From: Parascedosporium putredinis
Taxonomy: Eukaryota > Ascomycota > Sordariomycetes > Microascales > Microascaceae
Reading direction: 5' to 3'
DNA length: 64,000 bases
Assembly: GCA_949357655.1 (NCBI GenBank)
Contig: CASHTG010000001.1
Span: forward strand, 3,906,001 to 3,970,000
Part shown: positions 46,968-58,345 of the stretch, piece by piece
Numbering within the stretch: the stretch's first letter is position 1
Layout: each line of letters begins with the position of its first letter
Notes under the pieces: model-generated
Told to the model about the DNA's origin: nothing
Databases searched by the model: none
Seen by the model: only the letters and a program-made list of their open reading frames with translations
Program-made: the position numbers and the translations under genes

Positions 46968-47866
46968 TTTGTCGTGGTGGTATGGGAACCTGCTGAAATT
47001 TGCGTTTGTCGATGTTCGAGTTGGATGAGGCCGACGAAGCTGGAATTTCCTGACGCTTCAGATTTCTGGGTGTGTGCTGATGAGTAAGCGCAACAAGTTA
47101 GGGCCAGGAAGCCGATTTTTGGCCTTTTTGTCACACTGGTGGAGAAGTTGAAAGCCTTGGCTTGTGGTGGGGCATTGGCCTTCAATCGATATCATCACGT
47201 GACTAATGGCAGAGCGGCCCGTGGCTGTGCTGGGTATGCACCGGCCGGGTTCGCACCATGGACTGCCCCAAGATTTGATGGTCTTTGAATGTGGGAAAGT
47301 TATACGGTAGTAGATTTGACAGTGACAGAAAAAGAGAATGAATGAGCATCCGAAGGTTAGAATAAATAGGGTGAGGGAATTTACGAGAAAAAAGAAAAAA
47401 AGATGAGGAAACTGGGGGTGGAAACGGCCCACGCCAGGACGGAAAAAGGCAAAAAGAAATGCTCACGCCGAGACTCGAACTCGGATCATTTGCTACCCCT
47501 GATGGAAGGCAAATATTCTACCCCTGAACCACATGAGCGGATAGGTGATTGTTGAATGATAGGCTAGTTATTTTGTGCTATACGTCACCACCTCCACCCA
47601 CTCAATTCGTCCAATTTTTCCTCCCCTGAGAGCTCTTCGCGGGGTACTATGGCGGGGTCCTCAAGTCTGGATATACCCCCTTCAGCGTGGGCCAGGCACA
47701 AGGCTAGCCAAAATCCAGGCAACGACATTTGGACCTCGTAGAGACGACCTTTTCTCCTCAGCTGTCCTTCCGCAATTGAACACCTAATTCCCTCGTACAT
47801 TCATTCATTCATTCCCACTTTCAATTCTTCTTCACTCGGCACCCCTCGGTTTGGAGTGTATTCAAG
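46968..47866. other. Intergenic region containing tRNA-Gly
   Basis: The eL24 promoter lies at the left, the tRNA at 47461-47538, and the Plp2 promoter on the right with a CATTCATTCATTC repeat at 47799-47812. Overlapping open frames of about 70 codons at 47575-47800 have no support. Confidence 0.5.
47461..47538 (-). tRNA. tRNA-Gly (anticodon UCC) with an 8-nt intron
   Basis: Read on the minus strand: acceptor GCTCATG pairs with CGTGAGC; D arm GTTC..GAAT; anticodon stem TTTGC/GCAAA; anticodon loop CTTCCA..A giving UCC at 34-36; T arm CCGAG-TTCGAGT-CTCGG; 4-nt variable loop. The anticodon loop has 8 extra bases, TCAGGGGT, after position 37, the canonical intron site. The GGGG of the insert can pair with UUCC of the loop, as in splicing substrates. 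The total is 78 nt including the intron; CCA is not encoded, as usual in eukaryotes. Confidence 0.92.
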
Positions 47867-48694
47867 ATGGCAGCCCCTTCGGACCAGCGAATAGCGGTAC
47901 CCATAGACGATCCCAATGCAGACACGGAATGGTAAGCTCAGTCGGGGAGTTCCAAAGCATGCGGAAGTCGCTAACCATACCAGGAATGATATCTTACGGC
48001 AACATGGAATCATCCCCGAAAAGCCCCCAGCCCTACGCCCATGATCGAGGAGGCAATACTGGAAGCACGGAAACTTGCGCACGAGAACAGACTCGAAGGA
48101 AAGGAGTTAGACGAGCTCGACGAACTCGAGGATGAGGAAGACGAAGAGTTTCTTGAGCTGTACCGGCAAAAACGTATGCAGGAGCTTAATGCGCTGAGCA
48201 AAAAGGCTGTTCATGGAACCGTGTACCCGATATCGAAGCCGGAATATGAACGGGAGATAACGGGGGCATCGAACAAGGGCCCCGTGTTTCTCAACCTTAC
48301 CTCCTCCACAAACACGAACGTGGAGTCGCGAGTGCTCTCGGAATTATGGCGCCAAGCTGCGCAAGAATATGGCGAAGTCAAGTTTTGCGAGATGCGAGCC
48401 GACCGTGCTATTGAAAATTATCCGGAGAAAAACTGCCCGACGGTACTAGTCTACAAGAACGGGGATATCATTAAGCAGATTGTAACTCTGATGACACTCG
48501 GCGGGGTAAGAACCACTATGCTTCAAATAGACACCCTGCTGGTTGAGACGGGCGCGGTTCCCGAGTCAGATATGAGGGTGCTCAAAAGAAGGAGGGCTGC
48601 CGAAGAAGCGGAGGAGGAGAGGATCATGGGCACAAAGAACATCAAGACATCCAATAGATCTCGACTCAGCGACGATGACGATGATTGGGATTGA
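47867..48694 (+). CDS. PLP2: Phosducin-like protein Plp2
   Basis: A thioredoxin-fold co-chaperone that helps the CCT chaperonin fold actin and tubulin; essential in yeast. The N-terminal phosducin region reads PNADTEWNDILRQHGIIPEK then an acidic helix ELDELEDEEDEEFLELYRQK-type. The thioredoxin-like domain has KGPVFLNLTSSTNTNVESRV, VKFCEMRADRAIENYPEKNC, PTVLVYKNGDIIKQIVTL and GGVRTTMLQIDTLLVETGAV. The C-terminus is acidic (SDDDDDWD). A 52-bp intron at 47932-47983 (GTAAGC..CAG) is among the shortest here. One missing C in CCCCC 48024-48028 restores PEKPPSPTPMIEE. The repaired length is 258 residues, typical. The gene converges with the LRR gene, 44 bp between stops. Confidence 0.93.
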
Positions 48695-48738
48695 ACCCCA
48701 ACGAATTAATCAAGAAAACCTCCCCTTGCGCCTATTAG

Positions 48739-50343
48739 CTATGCAAAATACAGACGAAGGCCCCGTGTTAAAGAGGAACAAAATATGTATGAGTAGAAGC
48801 AAAGAAAATCATAGTCCTCTTCAACCCTTCTTTCCATCACTCGCCCGTAGTTCTTCAAGAGTTGTCCCAACCTTGATATTTCGGGGGTACAGGCCATTGA
48901 GCACCCAACGTTGAAGAATGGCAAGACGTCTGGATCATGGAGCCGAGGAAGTTGAGGGTCCGTAGGCGAGTTGTACTTGATGCCCCACCATTCGATCCAC
49001 TGCGTGACAGGGGTGATTAAATGATGGCCACACACGGAGCAATGCACACCTCCTATTTCGCGTTGCGCAAGCACAACTCGGAGCTGCTCTCTCAACTTCT
49101 CAAACGAATCATTTGGGAGATAGCCTGGAAGGTCGTTTAGCATAGAGCTCTGGTAGCATTTCCTTAAAGTCAACTCCATCAAACTTGGAACGCGGCAGCT
49201 ATCATCACAAGAGCTCGAGTCCTGAGGTTCTGTATTTGCGGTGGCCTGGATCGGCACGGCCAAGTCAAACTCGGTGCGCTTGCCGTTACTGGCGCCATAT
49301 TGTACACGCGACCGGGCGACGAAGAATGCTGTGATGGCGGATACGCGGGTGCTATCAATTGCGTCATCGATTTCCCGAGCAGTGGCGATGAAAGATGAAT
49401 CGAGCTGGAGTAGAGGGTTGAGCTGGACGCTGAGTGCAGTCATGCTGGATCCGGGGCCTAGAAGATTAAGCAGCGAGCTTGGCAGGAACTTGAGCTGATT
49501 CTGGGATACATTGAGCTCCCTCAGATTCCGGAGGTTGCCAATGGAGTCGGGCAGCTCCGTGATGCGGTTCCCCCTCAGGCTAAGAAGTGTGAGATTCTCA
49601 AGGTCGAAGATGGCGCCAGGAAGCTTCACCAGACGATTATTGGCAAGGAAAAGTTTGATACTGGGGTCCTTTGGTTCAAAGGGGACATCTTGGGTGACTA
49701 CGGGAATGGGCGCAAGAGTGGCGATGGGGGCAATCGTATCATTCGACAGACATGGCAGGTGACGGTCACTGGTTTATCGAATGTTAGCTTACACCTGGCT
49801 GCGCTTACGCCAAAGAACTCACGAAAGATCGATGATCTCTACGCCCTCATCAATGCATGTTTGAATGGTCTTCCTCGCAATTGTTTCGGCCTCCGAAAGC
49901 TTGGGCCCAATCTGGCGGACGAGCTGGGGCAGCCTAGCTTTCGGCGGAACCTCATGGTTCACCAATGTCAAGACTTCAGCTTCACTGGGGGCGTCGTCAC
50001 TGGCCTCCGCCATCCACACACCACTATCGAAGTGGCGGACGAATTTTCTGTTTGGCTTTGGCGGAGGGAGTGCGTCTTCTCCGAAGCACGAGTCTGAAGA
50101 GGCTGCCGGTTGCTGCTCGTACCAGGACCCAACGAGCCTTTTCTTCCTCCGCACCCGTGTGTAGTTCTCAATGGAAGGATCATCGTCACTCGAGAAAAAG
50201 GCTGGATCACTTGAGGTAGTGGCTAAAGGTGGTGCACCGGGCCCATCTAACCTCGCCCGCTTCCTTGTGCGGGTGCTAATAGTTTCCGTTTGCTGGTCCC
50301 ACGACACAGCGGGAAGTCGCGGAAGTGTTGGTTCCTCCGCCAT
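48739..50343 (-). CDS. Leucine-rich-repeat protein, fungal
   Basis: Contains typical LRRs: IKLFLANNRLVKLPGAIFDL, LTLLSLRGNRITELPDSIGN and LRELNVSQNQLKFLPSSLLN, at about residues 195-270. Before them is a charged, disordered region with KRARLDG, and after them a region with GGVHCSVCGHHLITPVTQW, a possible Cys/His metal or disulfide site. Exons on the minus strand are 50343-49823 and 49768-48739, with a 54-bp GT..AG intron. The combined length is an exact multiple of three (516 residues), so no frame error is required. The start at 50343 (MAEEPTLPRLP) is preferred over an upstream in-frame hydrophobic leader that is probably UTR. Such proteins are conserved in filamentous fungi; their function is unknown to me. 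The extreme C-terminus is uncertain (see findings). Confidence 0.82.
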
Positions 50344-50875
50344 CGTTGTCACGGGTGTGATCCTCTTGTGGACAAGAAAAAGGAAAAGAAAAAAAGAAAG
50401 CAGAAAAAAGCAGGAAATCGCCACGACAAGATGACAGTACGCAGCGTAGTGCTATCGTCTCCAGATCGGCTCCCGACAAGAATGGAGAGAATTAGTCCAT
50501 TCTCAACCGAGCTGGACTTCGTGGACCTCGACGTCGGTCCATCAAACGTCGCGTAATGACGCGATATAGGGCCCCCACCATCACCCTAGATCCCATTCGA
50601 CGCGTTTTAGGAAAGGTTCGCTTGCTAAAAGCTACCCTTTTGCGTCACTAATGTACAGTGTATAATACTTGGATTATGCCACCCACACACTTTGCAAAGG
50701 TCTCTCGCGTGTTACGTAATCATCAAACGGAGCTTGGGGCGGAACTTGCCGTGTCAACAGGTCTGCCTGTCAGGGTGACGTTCAGGAGCTTTGATGCAAC
50801 GAGGAAGCTCTGGGATTTCCTGATTGTCGACTTGTCACCATCAGCGCAGCATTTGGCCGCATCACAATCGCAAAG
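50344..50875. promoter_or_regulatory. Divergent promoter of the LRR and EMC1 genes
   Basis: 532 bp between two head-to-head starts. No specific site is recognised; a T/C tract precedes the LRR start on its strand. Confidence 0.5.
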
Positions 50876-53845
50876 ATGAGGCTTCCGCTGCTTTCGGCAA
50901 AGGCTCTCTTATTATTAGGGCTTCCTTATTTTGCGCAAGCTGTTTTTCGGGATGAAGTCGGGACGATAGACTTTCACTACAACCTTCTCGGTGTCCCACA
51001 GTCGAGCACGACACTTTTCCACAAGCCCCGAAAGGTCGAAAAGGCGAGCCTTCTCTACACTCTCAGCGATATCGGCGTACTCGGCGCCGTGAATCCTAGC
51101 AATGGAGCCGTTGTCTGGAGGCAGCATGTGTCGGGCAACCTCACGAGCGGGGCGGTTTCTTGCGCGCCGGCGACGGCCAGAGCTGGCTCTGCAGCGCTTA
51201 TGGCAACTCTGTTCACGCCTGGGACGCATTTACGGGGCGGAACACTTGGTGGATGGATTTTGCCGGTGAGATAAAGGATTTAGAAATACTCGAGGTGACG
51301 GAGGATGGGCGCAAGGACGTCCTTGTTCTCTTCGAGGAGGCAGGGTCTACAGTTGTTCGGCGCCTGCGAGGCGACAGCGGCCAGGTCGTATGGGAGGCTA
51401 GCGACTCTGGAAAGGATATCCCTCTCCAGGTTTCCACCAACATCGAATCCGTCTACTCCGTTAGCTTGCACGGTAGCCCGTATAGCTTGAAGCTTTCGGT
51501 TCTCGATATCAAGACGGGCAAGCGAACCAACGAAATCGTTTTGGGAACTAACGGCGAGGTTCAATCCCCGAAGATGTTACGTTTGTCGGCTCAAACTCGG
51601 CGGCCCCGATCATTGCGTGGACCGACGCATCTGTCTCGAAACTCCGCGTCAATGTCATTGGCACGAAGAACAAGCTCGAATTTCCCCTTGCCCCGGATGC
51701 CGTGAGCGTGGACGTTCATGCGCCTCATCAAGTTCAATCGAATCCGCACTTTTTGGTGCACACACGGACCAAAACAGGCAACCGTGCGGAGGTGTACCAT
51801 GTCAATCTCAAGAACAACGACGTCTCCAAAGCCTACGAGTTGCCCCATCTTCCCGGCCTCGGCGCAGTCTCGACTAGCACTGACGGATTGAACGTCTATT
51901 TCACCCGCATCACGGAGGAGGAGATTATCCTTGTTGACTCCACCTCCCATGGAGTTCTCGGAAAGTGGCCTCTCCAGAAGGGCCTCGATCTCTCACCGCT
52001 TCATGCGGCCACTGAGGTGGTGAAGAAAGGGGGATAAGTTTGCCGTCCGCTCTGCTATCACCACCACCTCGGACGAATGGACGCTTGTCAGGAATGGCGA
52101 CGTGGTTTGGGCTCGACCTGAAGGCATGAGTGCCGCTGTTGCTGCTGCTTGGGCCGAGATTCCCGAAACGGAGAGCCTTGCCAAGCTACTTGAAGAGGAA
52201 GCACACACCAACCCACTTTCCGCCTACATCAGCCGAGTCACGCGCCACATTAATGATCTTCAGTATCTCCCCGACTACCTAGCTAGCCTACCATCGCGCT
52301 TTATCGGCAGCATTTTGGGTAGCCACACGGACTCTCACCCCTAGAACTCGTGCGAGACTCGTTTGGCTTTAGAAAGCTGATTGTACTTGCCACTCGACGC
52401 GGTAGGATCTATGGTCTTGATGCAGCCAATCATGGAAAGGTACTTTGGTCAAAGAAGGCGGTTGATCTCCCCAAGGGCCAGTCGTGGGAGGTGAGTGGAA
52501 TCCTCGTCAACGAGGTAGAGGGTTTGGTCGAGGTTGTAGGCTCTCACGGAGATGTCACGGTTGCTAAGCCTGATAGCGGAGATATCGTCAACTTCACGCC
52601 TCCCCATGCCGAGGCCGTCTTCTCTCACGTTGCTCGTATTGAGAGCGCTACAGGCCCTAGGCTGTTGACCGTGGGGGTAGACGGAACTATCGAGGGCCTG
52701 TTGCCCGGGAGCACCTTTAACCAGACCCTTGTTCTACGCGGAGCGGGTGGCGAGCTCAAGGGCATTAAGCTGAGCCCGGACGGCACTACTGCCAAGCAAA
52801 CTACATCTTGGGTCTTCACCCTCCGGCGGGTGAGGTCATTGTGACTGTCAAGACGCGACAAACTCACGATCCGGTCGCGTCTATCGGTCGCGTTCTCGGT
52901 GACCGCAAAGTACGATACAAGTATCTCAACCCGAATGCGCTCCTTGTCGCTGCTACGGACAAGACAAAGTCGACCCTCACAACATATGTCCTAGACTCGG
53001 TCTCGGGCGAGGTTCTATCTTCTGCGTCGTACGAAGGCGTTGACGCTACCAAGCCCATTGACTGCGTCATGTCGGAGAACTGGTTTGCCTGCACATTTTT
53101 CGGGCATTACACTGTTCGAGACGGGACCAACCGGGTCATCAAAGGATATCAGATTTCGGTGACGGATCTTTACGAGTCGGAAGTTTCAAATGACCGCGGG
53201 CCACTGGGCGACGCGGCCAAGTACTCCCCTTGGACCCCATCGATCTCCCCACCAACCCCGTCTTGCCGTCGTCCGAGACCCTTTCGTGGGTGTTGTCGGG
53301 CCCGATCGAGCGACTTTCGGTGACGCAGACGCGACAGGGCATCACCCGTCGCCAGCTTTTGGCTTATATGCCCGAATCCCACTCGATTCTAGGTATTCCG
53401 CGGGAGGTGCTCGATCCTAGGCGACCCGTTGGGCGGGACCCGACCAAGGAGGAGATGGAAGCGGAAGGCCTCGCACGATATGCACCCCAGCTTGAACTCG
53501 ACCCCCGACTTATCATTAGCCACGTCCGCGACGTGATTGGGGTGAAGGAGATTCTCGCGTCACCAACCATCGTCGAGAGCACGAGTCTAATCCTTTCCTA
53601 CGGAATTGACGTGTTCGCGTCGAGGGTCACGCCCAGCCTTCAGTTTGATGTGTTGGGTAGAGAGTTTAACAAGCTGGCCCTTCTCGGTACGGTAGGCGCC
53701 CTTGCACTTGCAGTCATGGCGCTCAAGCCAATGGTAGGTCCTTTGAAGTATCCCAAACTCGCCCAAATAGTAAGGCTAATGACTTGTTTGCTCGCTCTAG
53801 GTACGAAGGAAACAAACGAACCAACGCTGGGAGGCACCATCGTAG
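50876..53845 (+). CDS. EMC1: ER membrane protein complex subunit 1
   Basis: The largest EMC subunit, part of the insertase for tail-anchored and multipass membrane proteins in the ER. A cleavable signal peptide (MRLPLLSAKALLLLGLPYFA) begins the protein. It is followed by beta-propeller-type sequence (GTIDFHYNLLGVPQSS, LLYTLSDIGVLGAVNPSNGA, GRIYGLDAANHGKVLWSKKA) and the conserved C-terminal EMC1 domain (GDRKVRYKYLNPNALLVAAT, QTRQGITRRQLLAYMPESHS, QLELDPRLIISHVRDVIGVK). A single transmembrane helix (ALLGTVGALALAVMALKPM) runs into a basic cytosolic end RRKQTNQRWEAPS encoded after an intron at 53734-53800. Frame breaks near 51150, 51568, 52030, 52333, 52812 and 53224 all lie in or beside homopolymers. 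The repaired length is about 969 residues, normal for fungal EMC1. Six breaks in one essential-type gene argue for sequence error. Confidence 0.9.
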
Positions 53846-55571
53846 AATGGGGTTGTTTTGGAGCGCGGCGAGGTAGAGGAGAGGAAGGAATAGGAGAGAT
53901 TGCGTGTGTGCGTGTGTGCGTGTGTGAGATTGGGGGATTGATTGTATTACTACAGATCAGATATCAAGATGTGAATAATCTAGAATTCCTTTTTCTTCTT
54001 CGCTTGAGCTCATGGCCTCCTGTCTTCTTCCTTTGCTGCCCAAGGCGAGGCTTGGGCCGATCTTGACTAAGGGCTACATCACGCATCTATGAATACCTCG
54101 GTACATGTATCGTCATTCTGCTTAGCTGTCAAAAAGGAAAAAAAAGGGAGAAAAAGGGTGGAATTTCTTAGGGCTAAAGCGTGGCTTGCAAAAAGCCTTC
54201 CTTTGAGATGGCTAGCGGCAGTGAAGAGGCTAGGCTTCCTTGAACATAAAAGGGGATTGATTGGATCCATCGGTTGCTTAACTTACATAGGGGATTGTAC
54301 GCCCCAAACTACGTTGGATCTATCATATTGAACGCTCATTGGGGCCACTTTACGTCAAGATGAGAAGTCTGTTATCACGACAAGGCCTCGCATTTTTCCT
54401 TGTTCTCTCCCACACCGAAGAGAAGAAACCTGACAGGCTGCTGTTTTCGTTTATTCATTCCTATCGTAGAGCTGGGCTGAAAGGCGAGAGGTCGATCATC
54501 TTGATCTTGTGATCTCGGTTTTTCACTCGAAAGCCTTTGCCCAGCTGGCGAGGCGAAAGGTGGCGGCGACGAAGGCGACAACTAACCGTCATGGCGCTCT
54601 AGATTCTGTATTATTCTTGCAAATGGTTCGCTGGCGATTATTGAAGGTTACGAACAAGCAAATGGCTTAAGAGGTTGCCCCCGTCACACGAATCAGGACT
54701 GTTTAGCCTCCAGTTGGGTTGGGGCAGTGAGGGGGAAGCATGGAGATATGCCTTCATTTATCCTCGGCCTGTGCCTCTGTACCGAAGTAGACGTGATGAT
54801 AATACGGAAACCAACTATTCCGAAGGGGGGCAAATAGTTCGAAAGTAAGAAGAGGATGACTTAGGTGAGAGGTAATGATAGGAATTGAGGGGCAGAGTTG
54901 AGCTCCCAGCTTCACGGGAGCAAGCCGGGATGGAGAGGGAAGACGATGTGCTCAGTCAAATTGATTTGAATCTATTGACCAACCCATCCCCATCGGACCC
55001 ATTACACCAAAGTACTTGTATCAAACCAACACATATAAAAGGCTCTCAGACTGCTCTCTCTTCTAAGGGACACAATGGAAGCAAGAGATCAATGGATGGT
55101 CTTGAATTCATCAATGTGTATTACTTGGTTGAGGTATTAGTACATGGATCATTGATATGTATTACTTGGTACCTCGGTATATACCTTTGTCACTGAAAAC
55201 ATTTGCGGTTCGCGCTTAATACCGACACCGAAAACTGAAAACTGCACGAGGGAGGTGGTTCGCGGACTAACACTACATCAATTGATGTATACGCTGACAT
55301 TGGTGGCTGCTCCAGCAAGAAACCACTAGAAATAGGCTATCGGCCGCGCACAGGGTCAGGCAACATTGAACCAGTGTTCAACTCAATCCCTTTTGATCCG
55401 CACAACCCCCAAATGTTCGAACCCAAAATTCCACACGCTCCCACCACCTCCCATCCCTAGTCCATGATCCCCAGGCCTTCTACTACGACGAATCATCGCG
55501 TTTTCTTTGGGAAGCGATCCTTTTACTCTCTCCTTGCTCGATGCGGGTCGCTGCCTCTCTAACCGCTTCCC
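53846..55571. other. Intergenic region between EMC1 and EST1-like gene
   Basis: 1.7 kb without a supported gene. It contains GTGTGCGTGTGTGCG-type sequence at 53904-53930, a 16-bp palindrome (TACATCAATTGATGTA, near 55274-55289), and a 13-bp direct repeat TGTATTACTTGGT near 55116 and 55158. The right end is the EST1-like promoter. Confidence 0.5.
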
Positions 55572-58345
55572 ATGGACTCTTCGCTGGATCGCAAACTACA
55601 GCTCTACCGACAAGCCCAGCATAGGCGAGAGCAAGATCCTCTACCATGTATTGTCTGCGGTGCAGGCGTTGCCAAGGGCCTTGAAGCCTACACGGATCAT
55701 TTTACTTCGGCGCATTCCAATATACTTGAACGGGAGGTCACCGCCCAAGATGATCGTGCGAGCGTTGCTCGGAGGTATTACCGTCGGTCACAGAACCCCC
55801 AAACCCAGGGTAAGTGGGCAGTCTTGTCTCCCCATCCCTCTCCTGACCCTGCACGCATTCGCTATTCCACGGAGCCTGGCCCCCTTATCCCCCTTCCACC
55901 TCCATTCTCGCCCTCTGCACCACCATCTATTCCTATCCCCCTCTGTCTTCACTTTCATTTCTTGCCCCGCCATGGGCTAGAGTTAGGGAATCCGAGTGGT
56001 GTTGGCAGCCACTAATTCCGCCCCTCTTCTCCCCACCACTAGGCAGAAGTTCTCTGGAGTTGTTCGCGACCCTATCCAGCCCTCGGTCCCGGCCACACCA
56101 AGCATCCAACACAATACCCAAACGACTACCGACCCCACTAGTCAGCCGAAGACTGCGGTTGGTGACGTTCCAGCCACCCCAGCATCGCCACCTATTTCCA
56201 GCGTGTCCAAGGCCTCAGCCCGACCAAACCGCGGTAGCCCGGTCGCCTCATCGCACGGCCAGGGCAACCCACAACGATCTCGTGCCCGGCAGACAGTTGT
56301 ACCTCCAGACCAAGAATTCTCCCGTCCCAGATACACTGGCGGCGCGCTGTGGTCCGAAAATAGCCCCCGGCCCTCGAACAAGCATTCTAGTCGCGCTGCC
56401 CAGCCATACTCGTCGACACACTCAGCCTCGGCTAGGAACCGCACCGGGCAGCAGCACCTCCACGATGACCCCGAAGGTCCGATAGCAGAGATGCAGAAAC
56501 AGCCCGAAACCCGCCCGATCAGCCAACCGCAGCTCGTAGCAGAAGTAAAGGCATCTACACGGGGCTCGTCATGGTGGAGTCCAAATGCATCGATGTCGAC
56601 ACCGCCCAAGCAGACGATTCAGCCAAAGCCCTCACAGACGAGCAGTGGCAAGCCTTGATTGCGCTTCATCGGGCCCTCCTCCACGAGCACCACGACTTTT
56701 TCCTAGCAAGTCAACACCCTTCCGCAAGCCAAGCGCTTAAGAGGTTAGCATTAAAGTATAGTATGCCTGCGAGGATGTGGAGGCACGGGATACACTCTTT
56801 TCTCGAACTTTTGCGAAAACGCCTCCCCGACTCTATTCAGCACATGTTGAGTTTCATTTACTTAGCTTATAGTATGATGGGGCTCCTCTACGAGACTGTG
56901 CCGACCTATAAGGAAACCTGGATTGAGTGCCTTGGGGACCTTGGCCGATATCGAATGGCAATTGAAGACGAGAATATGCAGGACCGGGCGACTTGGACCG
57001 CAGTCTCACGCCACTGGTATAGCAAGGCCTCGGACCTCTCACCTGACACTGGAAGGCTCTATCACCATCTAGCTATTCTAGCTCGACCTGATCGGGTCCA
57101 GCAACTTTTTATTATTCGAAATCCCTCTGTGTGCCTATTCCGTTCGGCTCTGCCCGTGAGTCAATTCTCACCCTTTTAGAGCCAGTTCTTGCAGAGACTA
57201 GGACTAGTACCCATGAGCCTCATGAGCCCATCGACACGCCATTTGTGCAGGCGCATGCCTGTATGTTTCTAAGTAAGAATCCACAGCAATACCGTGCCTC
57301 GTCGACGAGATTCCTTGAGTGTCTTGACAGCCATGTGGCCCGATCCGCACAATTATTTTTAAAGCCTGCTTACTATATTGGTATCGCAAATTCTTGCGCT
57401 GTGGTGGAATATAATACTACTTCAGGTTTGTTTTATGATATTATCAACCAGCCTCTAGTGGACAAGCGGGAAGATCCCATTGCGGCTCAGCCTGAGGGTG
57501 GGGACGGCGCCGAGACCGCGGGAACAGTTGTTGAGGATAGCACGCGCAAGAGTGCCGGGACAACCCACCAGATACCACAGCCAGTATTACCCGCCACCTC
57601 AAGCCCCCAGTTCAAACAGGCGCGGGAGCTCTTCTGTGACACAGCTAGGCTGCTCCTCCGACGATTAGGCGACACAAATGTATGGCCATATGTACATGTC
57701 ACGCTAGTCTTTATTCGACATCTCTCAGATTATCCGGCCGGAATGGCTCACATTGAGCGGGCTTTCCCATGGACACGCTTGGTAGATCACCTTAATACGT
57801 TAAAAGGGGACTCAATTCGGTATGAAGACCCTGGATTTCCTGGCGCACAGGACAAGCCGCCTTCGCGACCGTTGCCAGAGGATTATGCGATGCGCGGCCT
57901 TTTATGGGTAGATGGGTACCTTGTCAACAGCTTATTCGAGAGCGCCGAGGTGGACGATGAAGACAAGTATTTCGAGGTGGCGAGCTTCTCTGCGCAACGG
58001 AAGGAAAGGATTCTTTGGCTGGGATGCCAGATTGCTCGCGCGAACGGACGATGGATACGCTACGACGAGATCACAAAGGCGTTTACTGTGGCACCGGAAT
58101 TTGACGACGAAGCCACTGCAGACGTAGACATCGAGATCGAAGATGCGATAGGGGCTGAAGTGCAGTCGCCGAAGCAGGCCCCGCAGCCCTCGCCAACGCC
58201 TGCCAAGGAACACCCGAAAGTAGACCTCCGTACCCTCCAGGTGAAGATTGAGGTAGCAGAAGAGCATGGGGAGAAAGGAAAACGGACAACACACACCCCC
58301 GCCGTCCAGCCTGGTCCGCAGCAGGGGAACGATCTAGGTGACTGA
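55572..58345 (+). CDS. EST1/SMG-type DNA/RNA-binding-domain protein
   Basis: The central part matches the Est1 DNA/RNA-binding domain: WTAVSRHWYSKASDLSPDTG, GRLYHHLAILARPDRVQQLF and, after restoring one T near 57105, YYSKSLCVPIPFGSARESI. The N-terminus has a zinc-finger-like CIVCGAGVAKGLEAYTDHFT plus SAH (Cys-x2-Cys..His-x4-His spacing). A long Pro/Ser/Thr-rich linker separates the two. C-terminal helices (LFCDTARLLLRRLGD, YAMRGLLWVDGYLVNSLFES) follow. The intron is 55810-56042 (GTAAGT..TAG). Frame losses lie near 56078, 56590 and 57105. The repaired length is about 847 residues. EST1/SMG5-7 proteins act in telomerase recruitment or nonsense-mediated decay, but filamentous fungi have extra relatives of unknown role, and this one lacks a visible PIN domain. 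The function is therefore open. Confidence 0.75.

Noticed and set aside
50876..53845. EMC1 as a pseudogene because of six frame breaks
   Set aside because: All breaks lie in homopolymers, the rest is fully conserved, and neighbouring essential genes show the same breaks.
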